In this document: positions 14,913 through 22,290 of the stretch, one piece after another
Numbering within the stretch: position 1 is the first letter of the stretch
How the letters are laid out: every line of letters starts with the position of its first letter
DNA from: a virus
Length of the DNA: 28,993 nucleotides
IMG/VR virus record: IMGVR_UViG_3300025697_000110
Span: 1 to 28,993 of that record
Reading direction: 5' to 3' (one strand)
The notes under the pieces: generated by a model
Databases searched by the model: none
Told to the model about the DNA's origin: nothing
The model's input: only the letters and a program-made list of their open reading frames with translations
Position numbers and translations under genes: made by a program

Positions 14913-15255
14913 TTATCAGAGACTTGTAAATCAATTACGGACGCTTCGGGCTGACCTTGATGAACAGACAATCACCCATGAGATACAAAAAATTGCTTTA
15001 ACATCAATGATTTCCATATCAACAATTGCTGCCCTGAAGGTATGTATCGAATGGGCAGAGGAAGGATTGCCCATGCCATGGGAAGACCTTCAGATGGATT
15101 TTAAAAAGTTTTTCGGCGCAGATGAGTTATCAGAATTAGTATTTCAGGTCAGTACTGCTCTTAATATTCATCCGTTCAATGTCGTGAACCAGATCAGTGA
15201 GTTGCTCTATCCTGATGATGGGAATGACCATGACAAATTTAAAGATTTTCATTGA
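14905..15255 (+). CDS. Hypothetical helical protein, 116 residues
   Basis: Starts MINYQRLVNQLRTLRAD inside the end of the SNF2 gene, so it is likely translated by coupling. It is mostly helical with no signal peptide or membrane segment; hydrophobic stretches (IALTSMISISTIAALKVCI) are amphipathic rather than transmembrane. No recognised motif. Context suggests an accessory of the helicase or methyltransferase on either side. Confidence 0.65.
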   Translation: MINYQRLVNQLRTLRADLDEQTITHEIQKIALTSMISISTIAALKVCIEWAEEGLPMPWEDLQMDFKKFFGADELSELVFQVSTALNIHPFNVVNQISELLYPDDGNDHDKFKDFH

Positions 15256-15304
15256 TAAATAGTTTATAATCATCCTATTCCATGAAACGGAAGCAGGAGA
15301 AAAC

Positions 15305-16174
15305 ATGAAACAAATAGAAACAAAAATCGAAACTGGAGACTGTTTGGAAATTCTTAAACAATATCCAGACAACTTTTTTAATTTAATTGTTACATCGCCA
15401 CCGTATGCTGACAGTAGAAGTAAAACATACGGCGGGATTAAACCAAATAAATATGTTGAATGGTTCTTGCCAAGAGCAAAAGAATTTCATCGAGTGTTAA
15501 AATCAGACGGTACGTTTATCCTAAATATAAAAGAAAAGGCGATTAATGGTGAGAGACATACTTATGTGTTGGAACTTATATTAGCCATGCGGAAACAAGG
15601 CTGGCTATGGACAGAAGAATTTGTATGGCACAAGAAAAATTGTTTTCCAGGAAAGTGGCCTAATCGATTCAGGGATGCTTGGGAGCGATGCCTACAATTT
15701 AATAAATCTAAGAAATTCAATATGTACCAAGAAGAGGCTATGGTTCCTATGGGTGATTGGGCCAAAACCCGATTAAAAAAATTGAGTAAAACTGACCGTA
15801 CTCGTGATGAATCAAAAGTAAATAGTGGGTTTGGTAAAAATGTGTCAAACTGGATAGGTCGTGACATGGCTTATCCTACTAATGTGCTGCATTTTGCAAC
15901 TGAATGTCACAATAAAAATCATAGTGCAGCTTTTCCTAAATCATTGCCGGAATGGTTTATAAAATTGTTCACAAAAGAGTACGATTGGGTACTTGACCCT
16001 TTTGTCGGCTCCGGTACTACAGCAGAGGTAGCTCAAAGCTTAAACAGAAACTCCGTGGGCATTGATGTTCTTTCTGAATATTGTAAACTTGCACAAAAAA
16101 GGACAGCCCAATATCAGTACAAAATATGCGAGGACGAAGCTGAAATTAAGCCCAATGAAGGAGGTGCTGACTGA
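15305..16174 (+). CDS. DNA methyltransferase, beta class, probably N4-cytosine
   Basis: 289 residues. Catalytic motif TSPPY (30-34) comes before the SAM-binding motif DPFVGSGTT (231-239), the beta-class order; S-P-P-Y is typical of N4-cytosine enzymes, while adenine enzymes usually have D-P-P-Y. The ~150 residues between would hold target recognition. AGGAG precedes the ATG. No restriction partner gene is adjacent, so it is an orphan phage methylase that would mask recognition sites from host restriction or mark phage DNA. Target sequence cannot be read from the sequence. Confidence 0.92.
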   Translation: MKQIETKIETGDCLEILKQYPDNFFNLIVTSPPYADSRSKTYGGIKPNKYVEWFLPRAKEFHRVLKSDGTFILNIKEKAINGERHTYVLELILAMRKQGWLWTEEFVWHKKNCFPGKWPNRFRDAWERCLQFNKSKKFNMYQEEAMVPMGDWAKTRLKKLSKTDRTRDESKVNSGFGKNVSNWIGRDMAYPTNVLHFATECHNKNHSAAFPKSLPEWFIKLFTKEYDWVLDPFVGSGTTAEVAQSLNRNSVGIDVLSEYCKLAQKRTAQYQYKICEDEAEIKPNEGGAD

Positions 16175-16461
16175 TGTTGATTCAGATAGACTGGTACAAA
16201 GATACAGGTAAATGGTATAGTGGCGGACGGGTCGAGATAGATCCCCTCCCATGGGAAGATGGAATCAGAGAGGCTATACTTGAGAATCAAAGGGAGCTTG
16301 TGAAGGGATGGGAAAAAAGATGTCATTACTATGTGGTGGTTAGTGACATACCTGAGTCTGAAGCCGATCCTAACTACCGGATGACCTATAGTAGGCTATA
16401 TAAGCCTGCTGATTTCTTAAATTTGGAGAAAGAAAAGCGCAAAATCATTTGTAAAGGATAA
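16174..16461 (+). CDS. Hypothetical protein, 95 residues
   Basis: The ATG overlaps the methyltransferase stop (TGATG) and GGAGGTG lies eight bases upstream. Tryptophan- and tyrosine-rich (IDWYKDTGKWYSGGRVEI; HYYVVVSDIPE), consistent with a small mixed alpha/beta domain. No family recognised. Coupling to the methyltransferase suggests joint expression. Confidence 0.65.
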   Translation: MLIQIDWYKDTGKWYSGGRVEIDPLPWEDGIREAILENQRELVKGWEKRCHYYVVVSDIPESEADPNYRMTYSRLYKPADFLNLEKEKRKIICKG

Positions 16462-16463
16462 AA

Positions 16464-16670
16464 ATGAATCATTTTCAGAAATCTATGAGCCGAAAGAGAA
16501 GATCAAAGCGAAAGAAAACAATGTATTGCATCCATGCTCATAATTGTGACCGACCGGAGAACTGTCTTGACGGAGAGAGTTGCGCATTCATGGAGGTTGA
16601 AGAAAAATATATACCTCCTGACGATAATTGTGAGCATTGGATGGATAAGATTTGGGAAGGTAAACAATAG
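16464..16670 (+). CDS. Small Cys-rich protein, probable zinc binder
   Basis: 68 residues. A strongly basic N-terminus (SRKRRSKRKK) is followed by cysteines in MYCIHAHNC, ENCLDGESC and DDNCEHW. The arrangement suggests one small zinc knuckle and possible nucleic-acid binding. Three bases separate it from the preceding gene. Confidence 0.6.
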   Translation: MNHFQKSMSRKRRSKRKKTMYCIHAHNCDRPENCLDGESCAFMEVEEKYIPPDDNCEHWMDKIWEGKQ

Positions 16671-16854
16671 GGGGTCGGTTATCCGGCAGTCGTAAAATCT
16701 GGCTAAGAGGTCCGGTAGAATTTCGGTTAAATTGATTGCAGAGAGCACAGCCTCTTCCCTTAAATTTTTAAAATCAGGCTAACCGAGGTGCATCAGGTAG
16801 GGAGATTAGATCTGAACCTATGTCTGGACATTACCAAGATGAGAGGAGTATCTA

Positions 16855-17103
16855 ATGAGCAAGTGTGAAATATGCGGTTACCAACCGCCATGTCCAAAGT
16901 GCGGATGTTATCCTGATGGAGATCCGGAGCCCACTGAAGAACAACTTAAGAAAGAAGCTACAGACGATGCTGAGCATAAGCATTATAGAAATGAGCACTA
17001 TAGAAAAGCCTATTATGAAGAACAGGGATGGAAATTCATACCAAGGTCCTTTGTACCTCCGGGACAGCAGGGAGGGATAATAGAATGTCAAAAGTCAGAA
17101 TAA
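16855..17103 (+). CDS. Small zinc-binding protein, 82 residues
   Basis: The N-terminus carries CEICGYQPPCPKCGC, four cysteines in CxxC pairs, followed by an acidic helical tail and a C-terminus rich in G, P and Q. GAGGAG lies before the ATG. The 184 bases upstream (16671..16854) show no gene. Function unknown; the next gene starts inside its end. Confidence 0.6.
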   Translation: MSKCEICGYQPPCPKCGCYPDGDPEPTEEQLKKEATDDAEHKHYRNEHYRKAYYEEQGWKFIPRSFVPPGQQGGIIECQKSE

Positions 17104-17276
17104 ATCCGGCATGGATAAGGGATAATCCCATGGGAGATGAATGCTCAACCTGCGAGTTCTGGAAAAAAGATGGGACTTGTGAACAATTAGCCGAGGCGCT
17201 TGAGACAGACATAGGAGTCATATCAGTAAAGCCGTCAAAAGGATTTTATTGGAGCATCTATAAGGGCGAGGTTTGA
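17085..17276 (+). CDS. Small Cys-containing protein, 63 residues
   Basis: Starts MSKVRINPAW with GGGAGGG nine bases upstream, 19 bases inside the preceding gene. ECSTCEFWKKDGTCEQL holds three cysteines, and the C-terminus (KPSKGFYWSIYKGEV) is aromatic. This spacing resembles short proteins that read a consumed metal or nucleotide signal, but no family can be assigned. Its stop codon lies within the first of four 19-bp tandem repeats. Confidence 0.6.
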   Translation: MSKVRINPAWIRDNPMGDECSTCEFWKKDGTCEQLAEALETDIGVISVKPSKGFYWSIYKGEV

Positions 17277-17339
17277 AAAGTCCGGCGAGGTTTGAAAAGT
17301 CGTGAAAGGTTTGAAAAGTCGTGAAAGGTTTGAAAAGTC
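17269..17339. repeat. Four tandem copies of a 19-bp repeat before a ribosome binding site
   Basis: AGGTTTGAAAAGTC begins at 17269, 17288, 17307 and 17326, an exact 19-bp period, with short linkers (cggcg or gtgaa). The array runs from the stop codon of one gene to 15 bases before the ATG of the next, ending at AAAAGGAGGT. Iteron-like spacing (about two helical turns) suggests a protein-binding array; slippage-made leader repeats are the plain alternative. Confidence 0.85.
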
Positions 17340-17354
17340 TAAAAGGAGGTAGCA

Positions 17355-17774
17355 ATGGTAGACAAACGGAAAGGTGATAAACACACAGATAAAGAGGCAA
17401 GAACATTCAACCTCATTGACCATCCTGATCTTCGTATGGACAGGAGGCATCCTGAGAACAAAAATGATAACCGCAAAGGAGAACGTCGGCAATCTATTCT
17501 TGAGAATGGTCGACGGTTCGAACCTATTGATGAAATTGATATATGCAAGCCTCTTGATGCACCCTATCTTCCCGGAGCAGCACACAGGTCAGGTAAGGAG
17601 CTTCAACCTATTAACCTGATCAAAGCTCTTGAAAAAAGTCTGGAGCTTCAGTCGCATTATGCTACGCTATTGAATCAATACGACATAGGTGAGCATATGA
17701 TTTTTAATACAGTTGATAAATGGACGGAGCGACTTCGAAGACTTAACCCTGCACCCAAGAAATTTGGAGGATAG
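17355..17774 (+). CDS. Hypothetical protein, likely dNTP/DNA-related phage family, 139 residues
   Basis: AAGGAGG precedes the ATG. The first half is very basic and polar (many K, R, D, N) with no clear fold; the second half is helical, KALEKSLELQSHYATLLNQYD then MIFNTVDKWTERLRRL. No catalytic motif is seen, so the role stays unknown. It is the first gene after the 19-bp repeats. Confidence 0.55.
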   Translation: MVDKRKGDKHTDKEARTFNLIDHPDLRMDRRHPENKNDNRKGERRQSILENGRRFEPIDEIDICKPLDAPYLPGAAHRSGKELQPINLIKALEKSLELQSHYATLLNQYDIGEHMIFNTVDKWTERLRRLNPAPKKFGG

Positions 17775-17776
17775 AT

Positions 17777-18169
17777 ATGAGAGATCAGAATGATATCAAT
17801 ACTGGAAATCATTCATGGAGAGCATTTGAAACACATGCAGAAAGGAATAAGATATATTGGTACTTAATTTGGGTTACTATATCTATGACTTTCATGGTCA
17901 TCTATAGTTCTGTGATGCACTTTGTTTATATACCAGAATTACGCACTGAAATTCATGAGTCACAATTAGAAACGGATCGTTGGCATAACCGTGCTATTGA
18001 GTTAGATGTAGCTACCATCAAGCTAAATGCAGATATCATAGAGTACAGGGACGCTCTGAAATTTGAGAAAATATTTCTGATGTTTGCAAAGGCAAAAGAT
18101 ATCCTCGCATGTGAAGCGGAAGAGAAGCGTATAAGGGATAATCTTGATTTCTGCACGGAAAAACACTAA
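17777..18169 (+). CDS. Membrane protein with one transmembrane helix
   Basis: 130 residues. A single hydrophobic span lies at about 27-51 (YWYLIWVTISMTFMVIYSSV), preceded by a polar N-terminus and followed by a long charged helical domain (residues 55-130) that looks like a coiled coil. It resembles phage single-pass proteins sometimes placed in lysis or superinfection-exclusion roles, but there is no lysis gene beside it. GGAGG lies before the ATG. Confidence 0.7.
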   Translation: MRDQNDINTGNHSWRAFETHAERNKIYWYLIWVTISMTFMVIYSSVMHFVYIPELRTEIHESQLETDRWHNRAIELDVATIKLNADIIEYRDALKFEKIFLMFAKAKDILACEAEEKRIRDNLDFCTEKH

Positions 18170-18178
18170 GGCTAATAA

Positions 18179-18385
18179 ATGGTTTTTAGACAACGAAAAG
18201 CGAAATTGTATAACGGTCAAATTGTTCGGGCTGGGGATGAAGTTAGTTTCGTAAATTCTGACGGTAAGACGTGTGTCGGTGAGATTAAATATGATATCAA
18301 TAATGATCCGAAGAAGTTATATTTCTGGAATGTCAGTCATGAGATCGTTGACTATCATAATGCTAAAAAAGTCAAGAGGATATGA
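18179..18385 (+). CDS. Small beta-barrel-like protein, 68 residues
   Basis: Sequence such as VRAGDEVSFVNSDGKTCVGEIKYD reads like a small SH3-like or KOW-like barrel: G-D-x-V followed by a G-K turn and strand. Ribosome site is weak. The stop overlaps the next start (ATGATG). No family certain. Confidence 0.6.
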   Translation: MVFRQRKAKLYNGQIVRAGDEVSFVNSDGKTCVGEIKYDINNDPKKLYFWNVSHEIVDYHNAKKVKRI

Positions 18386-19071
18386 TGGCGAAGCAATCAA
18401 AGAAGAAAACTCGTAGACAAAAAGAAGCTGATGAATACCTGACGTGCAAATCGGAACGCACTCCAAAGAACCTCATTGCGGAGCTGAACTCAATGCCAGG
18501 AGAGCCAGAGTCAGAAGAGAAAACGATGAGGTTAATCAGAGTCATTAAGCAGACACATCTGAAGCATACAAGTATAGGACTCTATAAATGTCCGTATTGT
18601 AACGCTGAAGTAGAACGTACTCTTCGTAACGGTGACCGAACAAAGTCCTGTGGCTGCATGAAAAATAATTCAGAGAATATGAGGCCAGAGAAATACTATT
18701 TGGGACCATTATGCAATCAAGGTCATGATTATCAAAATACTGGCATGAGTCTGCGCTATAAGACAGATAAACGCTGCATCGTTTGCAGGAAAATGATAAA
18801 CTCAAAGACCAAAGAATTTCACGAATCACACTATAAAAAGCATGACCGGAGTGAATACGTCTTAGTTTGCGTTCACTACACAGCATGCCTCGAAAAAATC
18901 AAGATCAATCCAAGATTTTTGATGGACTGCCCATGTGAAGATTTTGAATATAAAAAGGATTGTTACAAAGACGAGATACAGGAGCAATCTTTTGGTGGTG
19001 ACACATTTAAGAGTAATTACAAAGATTATACTCCCACCAAGTCTGGTGGGAAAAGATCAGGAGGAACATGA
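18382..19071 (+). CDS. Zinc-finger protein with two Cys clusters
   Basis: 229 residues. First cluster: YKCPYCNAEVERTLRNG then KSCGC (about 69-92), a zinc knuckle found beside many phage HNH nucleases. Second: GPLCNQGHDYQNTGMSLRY then RCIVCRK (about 109-138), a C-x-x-G-H...C-x-x-C ribbon. A third set (VCVHYTAC, DCPCEDF) follows. No H-N-H catalytic triad is visible, so it is best called a zinc-binding, probably nucleic-acid-binding protein. The last residues are Gly/Ser/Lys rich. Confidence 0.7.
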   Translation: MMAKQSKKKTRRQKEADEYLTCKSERTPKNLIAELNSMPGEPESEEKTMRLIRVIKQTHLKHTSIGLYKCPYCNAEVERTLRNGDRTKSCGCMKNNSENMRPEKYYLGPLCNQGHDYQNTGMSLRYKTDKRCIVCRKMINSKTKEFHESHYKKHDRSEYVLVCVHYTACLEKIKINPRFLMDCPCEDFEYKKDCYKDEIQEQSFGGDTFKSNYKDYTPTKSGGKRSGGT

Positions 19072-19144
19072 ATGGAAAATGTATTGAAGAGCATAGAGGA
19101 TAAGGGACGGAAACCGGTCAACTTTTATTAAGAGGAGGCATGCA

Positions 19145-19327
19145 ATGCCAAAATGCAAAAACTGTGGTCAAGAGATCAAGTGGGTTGAGATGGCAGATGG
19201 GAAGAAAATGCCGTTGGATGCCGACCCGGTTCAGGTGGTTCAGGTTAAGGAGGGAATCGGGCAGGTGATTTCCGTTCATAGACCTCATTGGGCTACATGC
19301 CCTGGTAATTCAAAATCAGCGTCATAG
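19145..19327 (+). CDS. Zinc-ribbon protein, 60 residues
   Basis: MPKCKNCGQEIKWVEMADGKK then MPLDADPVQV and finally HRPHWATCPG. Two CxxC-type ends and a GKKMPLDA turn match a widespread family of short phage/actinobacterial zinc-ribbon proteins. GAGGAGG lies before the ATG. The role is unknown. Confidence 0.75.
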   Translation: MPKCKNCGQEIKWVEMADGKKMPLDADPVQVVQVKEGIGQVISVHRPHWATCPGNSKSAS

Positions 19328-19329
19328 GA

Positions 19330-19476
19330 GTGAAATGCAGAATCAGCAAGCCGCATACGTTCGCAGAGTTTGTGATCGCTGAATATAATGACTGCGTTGA
19401 AGATCTAATGAATGAAATTTCGGAGGAGTATGGAAAAGCTGACCCAGACACGATTAAAGAAATTGCTACATTATGA
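19330..19476 (+). CDS. Short reading frame overlapped by the HNH gene
   Basis: A GTG at 19330 opens a 48-residue frame, KCRISKPHTFAEFVIAEYND ... EISEEYGKADPD..., which reads like a genuine helical protein and ends 47 bases inside the HNH endonuclease gene. Its start codon abuts AGGA. It may be a short gene, or the 5' part of a gene that was interrupted when the HNH element arrived. No matching 3' part was recognised downstream. Confidence 0.4.
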   Translation: MKCRISKPHTFAEFVIAEYNDCVEDLMNEISEEYGKADPDTIKEIATL

Positions 19477-19975
19477 TCCGGACACTGGTATTTTTACTTG
19501 GTTAGTCGTCGATAGTAAAAGAGTGAAAGCTGGAGACATTGCAGGGTATATCAATTCTAAAGGTTATAGGCGTATTAAAGTTGATTATAGAGGTCATAAT
19601 GCATCACGTTTAGCGTGGTTATACATGAAAGGTTATTTTCCAGAGCACGAGGTTGATCATGAAGATAGGATCAAGTGTAATAATAAATGGAAGAATCTAC
19701 GTCATGTGACTCACTCATGTAATATGAAAAATGTAGATATTAAATCTAATAATAAATCCGGAGTCGTAGGTGTTTATTGGAATAGACGAGATCAAAGATG
19801 GCAAGCATCTATCAAGACAGCAGGAAAATCTAAACATCTCGGTAGTCATATAGACTTCATCGAAGCTGTCAAGGCCAGATGGAAGGCTGAGGTAGAGCAT
19901 GGATATCCAGATTGTAATTCGACCAGCTCAGCTTTTAACTATTTGCAAAACTTTAATCATGCCTTCAAAATTTGA
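19430..19975 (+). CDS. HNH homing endonuclease with C-terminal AP2 DNA-binding domain
   Basis: 181 residues from the ATG at 19430 (GGAGGAGT directly before it); a longer in-frame start at 19412 lacks a site. Residues ~14-75 form the usual NUMOD/AP2-type front (YDPDTGIFTW, KGYRRIKVD, ASRLAWLYMKG). The HNH nuclease core is EVDHEDRIKCNNKWKNLR followed by HSCNMKN. Residues ~110-170 are an AP2-like domain: GVVGVYWNRRDQRWQASI, GKSKHLGSH, EAVKARWKAEVEHGYPD, FNYLQNF. Such free-standing enzymes cut intron- or gene-less alleles and spread by repair (family knowledge). The last ~85 residues match the tail of the RuvC-like protein at 11790..12443. Confidence 0.92.
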   Translation: MEKLTQTRLKKLLHYDPDTGIFTWLVVDSKRVKAGDIAGYINSKGYRRIKVDYRGHNASRLAWLYMKGYFPEHEVDHEDRIKCNNKWKNLRHVTHSCNMKNVDIKSNNKSGVVGVYWNRRDQRWQASIKTAGKSKHLGSHIDFIEAVKARWKAEVEHGYPDCNSTSSAFNYLQNFNHAFKI

Positions 19976-19987
19976 GCTTAAAGTATG

Positions 19988-20010
19988 TTTACAAGTGAGA
20001 AAACCTGTGA
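19988..20010 (+). promoter_or_regulatory. Recurring 23-nt motif, copy A
   Basis: TTTACAAGTGAGAAAA and the following CTGTGA. The same pattern, TTTACAA then AG and an A-rich centre, occurs at 23691 and 28595 and its first 12 bases at 11573 on the minus strand. It lies about 30 bases before the 20042 gene. GAATAT sits 17 bases after TTTACA, so it may also be a promoter. Confidence 0.5.
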
Positions 20011-20041
20011 GAATATAGGAAGCGATATAGGAGGTGGTGAT

Positions 20042-20200
20042 GTGCGTGATTTAATCGAAAAAGTAAACGAGTTCAGGGAAGAGGTCTATAATAGATCACG
20101 AAACGATGCAGCCAGAGATTCGATTATGCAACTAACTGATTTCATAAAAGAAATCGCACAACGATTAAGTGAGGTAGAAGACAGTGAAAGAGAGGCCTAG
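20042..20200 (+). CDS. Small helical protein, 52 residues
   Basis: GTG start with AGGAGG seven bases upstream. A longer frame from 19985 would begin inside the recurring 23-nt motif, so the GTG start is preferred. The sequence is a single amphipathic helix pattern (RDLIEKVNEFREEVYNRSRN; FIKEIAQRLSEVEDSEREA). The next gene's GTG overlaps its TAG. Confidence 0.6.
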   Translation: MRDLIEKVNEFREEVYNRSRNDAARDSIMQLTDFIKEIAQRLSEVEDSEREA

Positions 20201-20385
20201 TGAAGAGTGAAGAAATTCATGTCATGCTTGAGAAGGTCAAGACAGCTAATATCAATGAGCTGAAGAAGATGCTAAAAGAACTTGCCCGAGCGAGTTGGGT
20301 TACTCAAGCAAGCAGGCTCAAACGGGCAAGGGAGGGGGTGAGATCTGATGGCGATCAAGGCAAAGGACGTTCTGAGATTTCGTAG
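20200..20385 (+). CDS. Small helical protein, 61 residues
   Basis: GTG start overlapping the previous stop. LEKVKTANINELKKMLKEL is closely echoed in the 54-residue protein that follows (RVKTAEIHELRQILIEV), so the two share a ~20-residue module, perhaps by local duplication. The C-terminus is basic. Function unknown. Confidence 0.5.
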   Translation: MKSEEIHVMLEKVKTANINELKKMLKELARASWVTQASRLKRAREGVRSDGDQGKGRSEIS

Positions 20386-20512
20386 GGAAACCGGGTGCTC
20401 GCTTGAAGAAGCACATCGCACACTCATGAAGAATGAGTTGATTAAGAGGGTCAAGACAGCTGAAATTCATGAGTTGAGGCAGATATTGATCGAAGTGATC
20501 CGGATAATCTGA
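20348..20512 (+). CDS. TS-N/UBA-like small protein, 54 residues
   Basis: Starts MAIKAKDVLRFRRETG, preceded by a purine-rich AGGGGGTGAG. VLRFRRETGCSLEEAHRTLM has the pattern of the UBA-like N-domain of EF-Ts (L-R-x-x-T-G...D/E-A...L), a motif that recurs in tiny phage proteins. Its second half repeats the VKTA...EL module of the preceding gene. It starts inside the end of that gene in another frame. Confidence 0.65.
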   Translation: MAIKAKDVLRFRRETGCSLEEAHRTLMKNELIKRVKTAEIHELRQILIEVIRII

Positions 20513-20555
20513 TGTGGCGATTCTTCAAAAACGAATGGCATAAGGAGAAAATTCT

Positions 20556-21509
20556 ATGATAACAATAAGTCCTTCACAGATGCGTTCCATGGGCTGTCGT
20601 CAAAAATGGCAGTGGCAATACCGTGATGGATATCGGGCAATCATGCCAAATCATAATTTAGAGTTTGGATCAGGCATCCATGCTGCACTGGAATATTATT
20701 ACACTCAAGTCTTTGGTGAAGATCATTCAGACCTGAGCCAATTCTTTTCTAACTGGATGGACCTGAAAATTGAGTCCATAAATTCTAAGTTCGACGATGA
20801 AGTTGAAAAATTTCATGACCTCAAAGACTTGGGCGTCACTATGCTTGATGGATACAGAAAGGAATATGAAGGCAAAGAAGAGGCTGAGTTTGAGGTTTTG
20901 GCTACGGAGAAAACCCTGAAGCGTAGACTTCCCCTTCCCATTCCAGGCACTGACAGGATGTCAAAGTGCTGGGTGATTGTTAGACTGGATGGGATCGTTC
21001 GATGTCTGAAGACAAACAAACTTTTTTCTCTGGAGCACAAGACTTTCAAGCGATTTGCTCCTAAAGAAATCGAGAATGATCAGCAATTCACAGCTCAAAT
21101 GTGGGTCGGTCAGTTATATGCTGATTCATGTGGACTGGATGAACCGCTTGCAGGTGTCATATATAATGGGTTAAGGAAGCAGCGTCCCGGTCCAAGAGTA
21201 AAGGTTCCATTGTTTGAACGGCATAAAGTTTATCGTAACGAGCATGAGGTTCAGGCTTTTTTGCATAGAGCCTATTGGCAATATAGAGAATCCAAACATT
21301 GGAAAATCTTTGCAGAGCCAACTACCTTAGGATGCTCTCAATGTGATTTCAATGAACCATGTCTGGAAAAAATGAGAGGAGGTGATTATCAGTTTCTTTT
21401 AAATCATAACTACACGAAGAGGAAAGATAAGAAAACCAGATCTCCCTTCTCTTCATCTGAAAAGGGGAAAAATGAGGTGAAACATGGCAAAAGCAAAAGC
21501 AAAACTTAA
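20556..21509 (+). CDS. PD-(D/E)XK nuclease of the Cas4/RecB type, probable Fe-S protein
   Basis: 317 residues. The RecB-type core is clear: SPSQMRSMGCRQKWQWQY at the N-terminus, FGSGIHAALE (H42), VRLDGIVR (D145), SLEHKTF (E160, K162) and a downstream Q near 177-181. C14 together with C260, C263 and C269 (TLGCSQCDFNEPC) matches the four-cysteine iron-sulphur arrangement of Cas4 and AddB nucleases. Likely a 5' or single-strand exonuclease that prepares ends for annealing; it overlaps the recombinase ATPase gene by 26 bases, so the two probably act together. Confidence 0.9.
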   Translation: MITISPSQMRSMGCRQKWQWQYRDGYRAIMPNHNLEFGSGIHAALEYYYTQVFGEDHSDLSQFFSNWMDLKIESINSKFDDEVEKFHDLKDLGVTMLDGYRKEYEGKEEAEFEVLATEKTLKRRLPLPIPGTDRMSKCWVIVRLDGIVRCLKTNKLFSLEHKTFKRFAPKEIENDQQFTAQMWVGQLYADSCGLDEPLAGVIYNGLRKQRPGPRVKVPLFERHKVYRNEHEVQAFLHRAYWQYRESKHWKIFAEPTTLGCSQCDFNEPCLEKMRGGDYQFLLNHNYTKRKDKKTRSPFSSSEKGKNEVKHGKSKSKT

Positions 21510-22290
21510 CATAACAACTCCACATGACACAGAGCATGCAAATGCCATAATCTATGGGGCTTCTGGAGCCGGGAAAACTCGTCTCTTAGGAACGGCGGTT
21601 GATTGTGAGCAAACGAGTCCTGCATTACTCTTAGATTTTGAGAGTGGGACCAGGACTCTGCGTGGAGTAAAGATTGACGTCATCAGACCTCAGTCATGGC
21701 GAGAGATACAGGACATATATGATTTCTTTATACACGATAACAAAAAATATCAGTCAGTTCTGCTTGATTCAGTCACAGAAATCCAGAAGAAATATAGTCT
21801 GGGAGTGATCATGGATGAAATGGGAGGAGATGAACTCAGTCATGCTGACTTAGGAAAAAATGAAGCTCCTAATAGAAAAGACTGGAATCGAACAAATTTG
21901 CAAATGTCAAAATTGATTCGGTCATTCCGAGATCTCGCTTATAATCCTAAGCAAGATTGCAGAGTTCATGTGTTTTTTTCAGCGTTAGAAAGTTATCGGG
22001 AGAAGAAGGATCTCATGTGTCCTACATTAAGCGGTGCATTAGGAGAAGACTGCGGCGCTATGGTTGATTTTCTATTCCGCTTATCCAGACAAAATATCGT
22101 CAAAGAAAATAAAGATGGAGAGGAGGTTAAAATATTAAAGCGATTTTTGCTCACTGATAGTCATATCAATGAAGATGGTATCCTTTATATGGGGAAAAAT
22201 CGTGGAAAGGGAATGCCAAAGGGCATATGGGAGCCCACTATGTCAAAATTAATCGAATGTATTCAAAATGAAGGAGGAGGAGAAAAATGA
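21484..22290 (+). CDS. RecA-like ATPase, Sak4-type recombinase
   Basis: 268 residues. Walker A GASGAGKT (25-32), then ALLLDFESGTRTL and a Walker B-like YQSVLLDSVTEI. Length, motifs and place between a PD-(D/E)XK nuclease and an SSB-like gene fit the Sak4 family of phage single-strand annealing/recombination ATPases. The gene is coupled on both sides: its start lies in the nuclease gene and its stop overlaps the start of the oxidoreductase gene (ATGA). Confidence 0.88.
   Translation: MAKAKAKLNITTPHDTEHANAIIYGASGAGKTRLLGTAVDCEQTSPALLLDFESGTRTLRGVKIDVIRPQSWREIQDIYDFFIHDNKKYQSVLLDSVTEIQKKYSLGVIMDEMGGDELSHADLGKNEAPNRKDWNRTNLQMSKLIRSFRDLAYNPKQDCRVHVFFSALESYREKKDLMCPTLSGALGEDCGAMVDFLFRLSRQNIVKENKDGEEVKILKRFLLTDSHINEDGILYMGKNRGKGMPKGIWEPTMSKLIECIQNEGGGEK

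Noticed and set aside
16671-16854. Possible small gene between the Cys-rich proteins
   Set aside because: Frames are broken by stops and no ribosome site fits; nothing else was recognised here.
17269-17339. CRISPR-like array
   Set aside because: 19-bp period with 5-bp linkers leaves no room for spacers and no cas genes are near (the Cas4-like nuclease is a recombination enzyme here).
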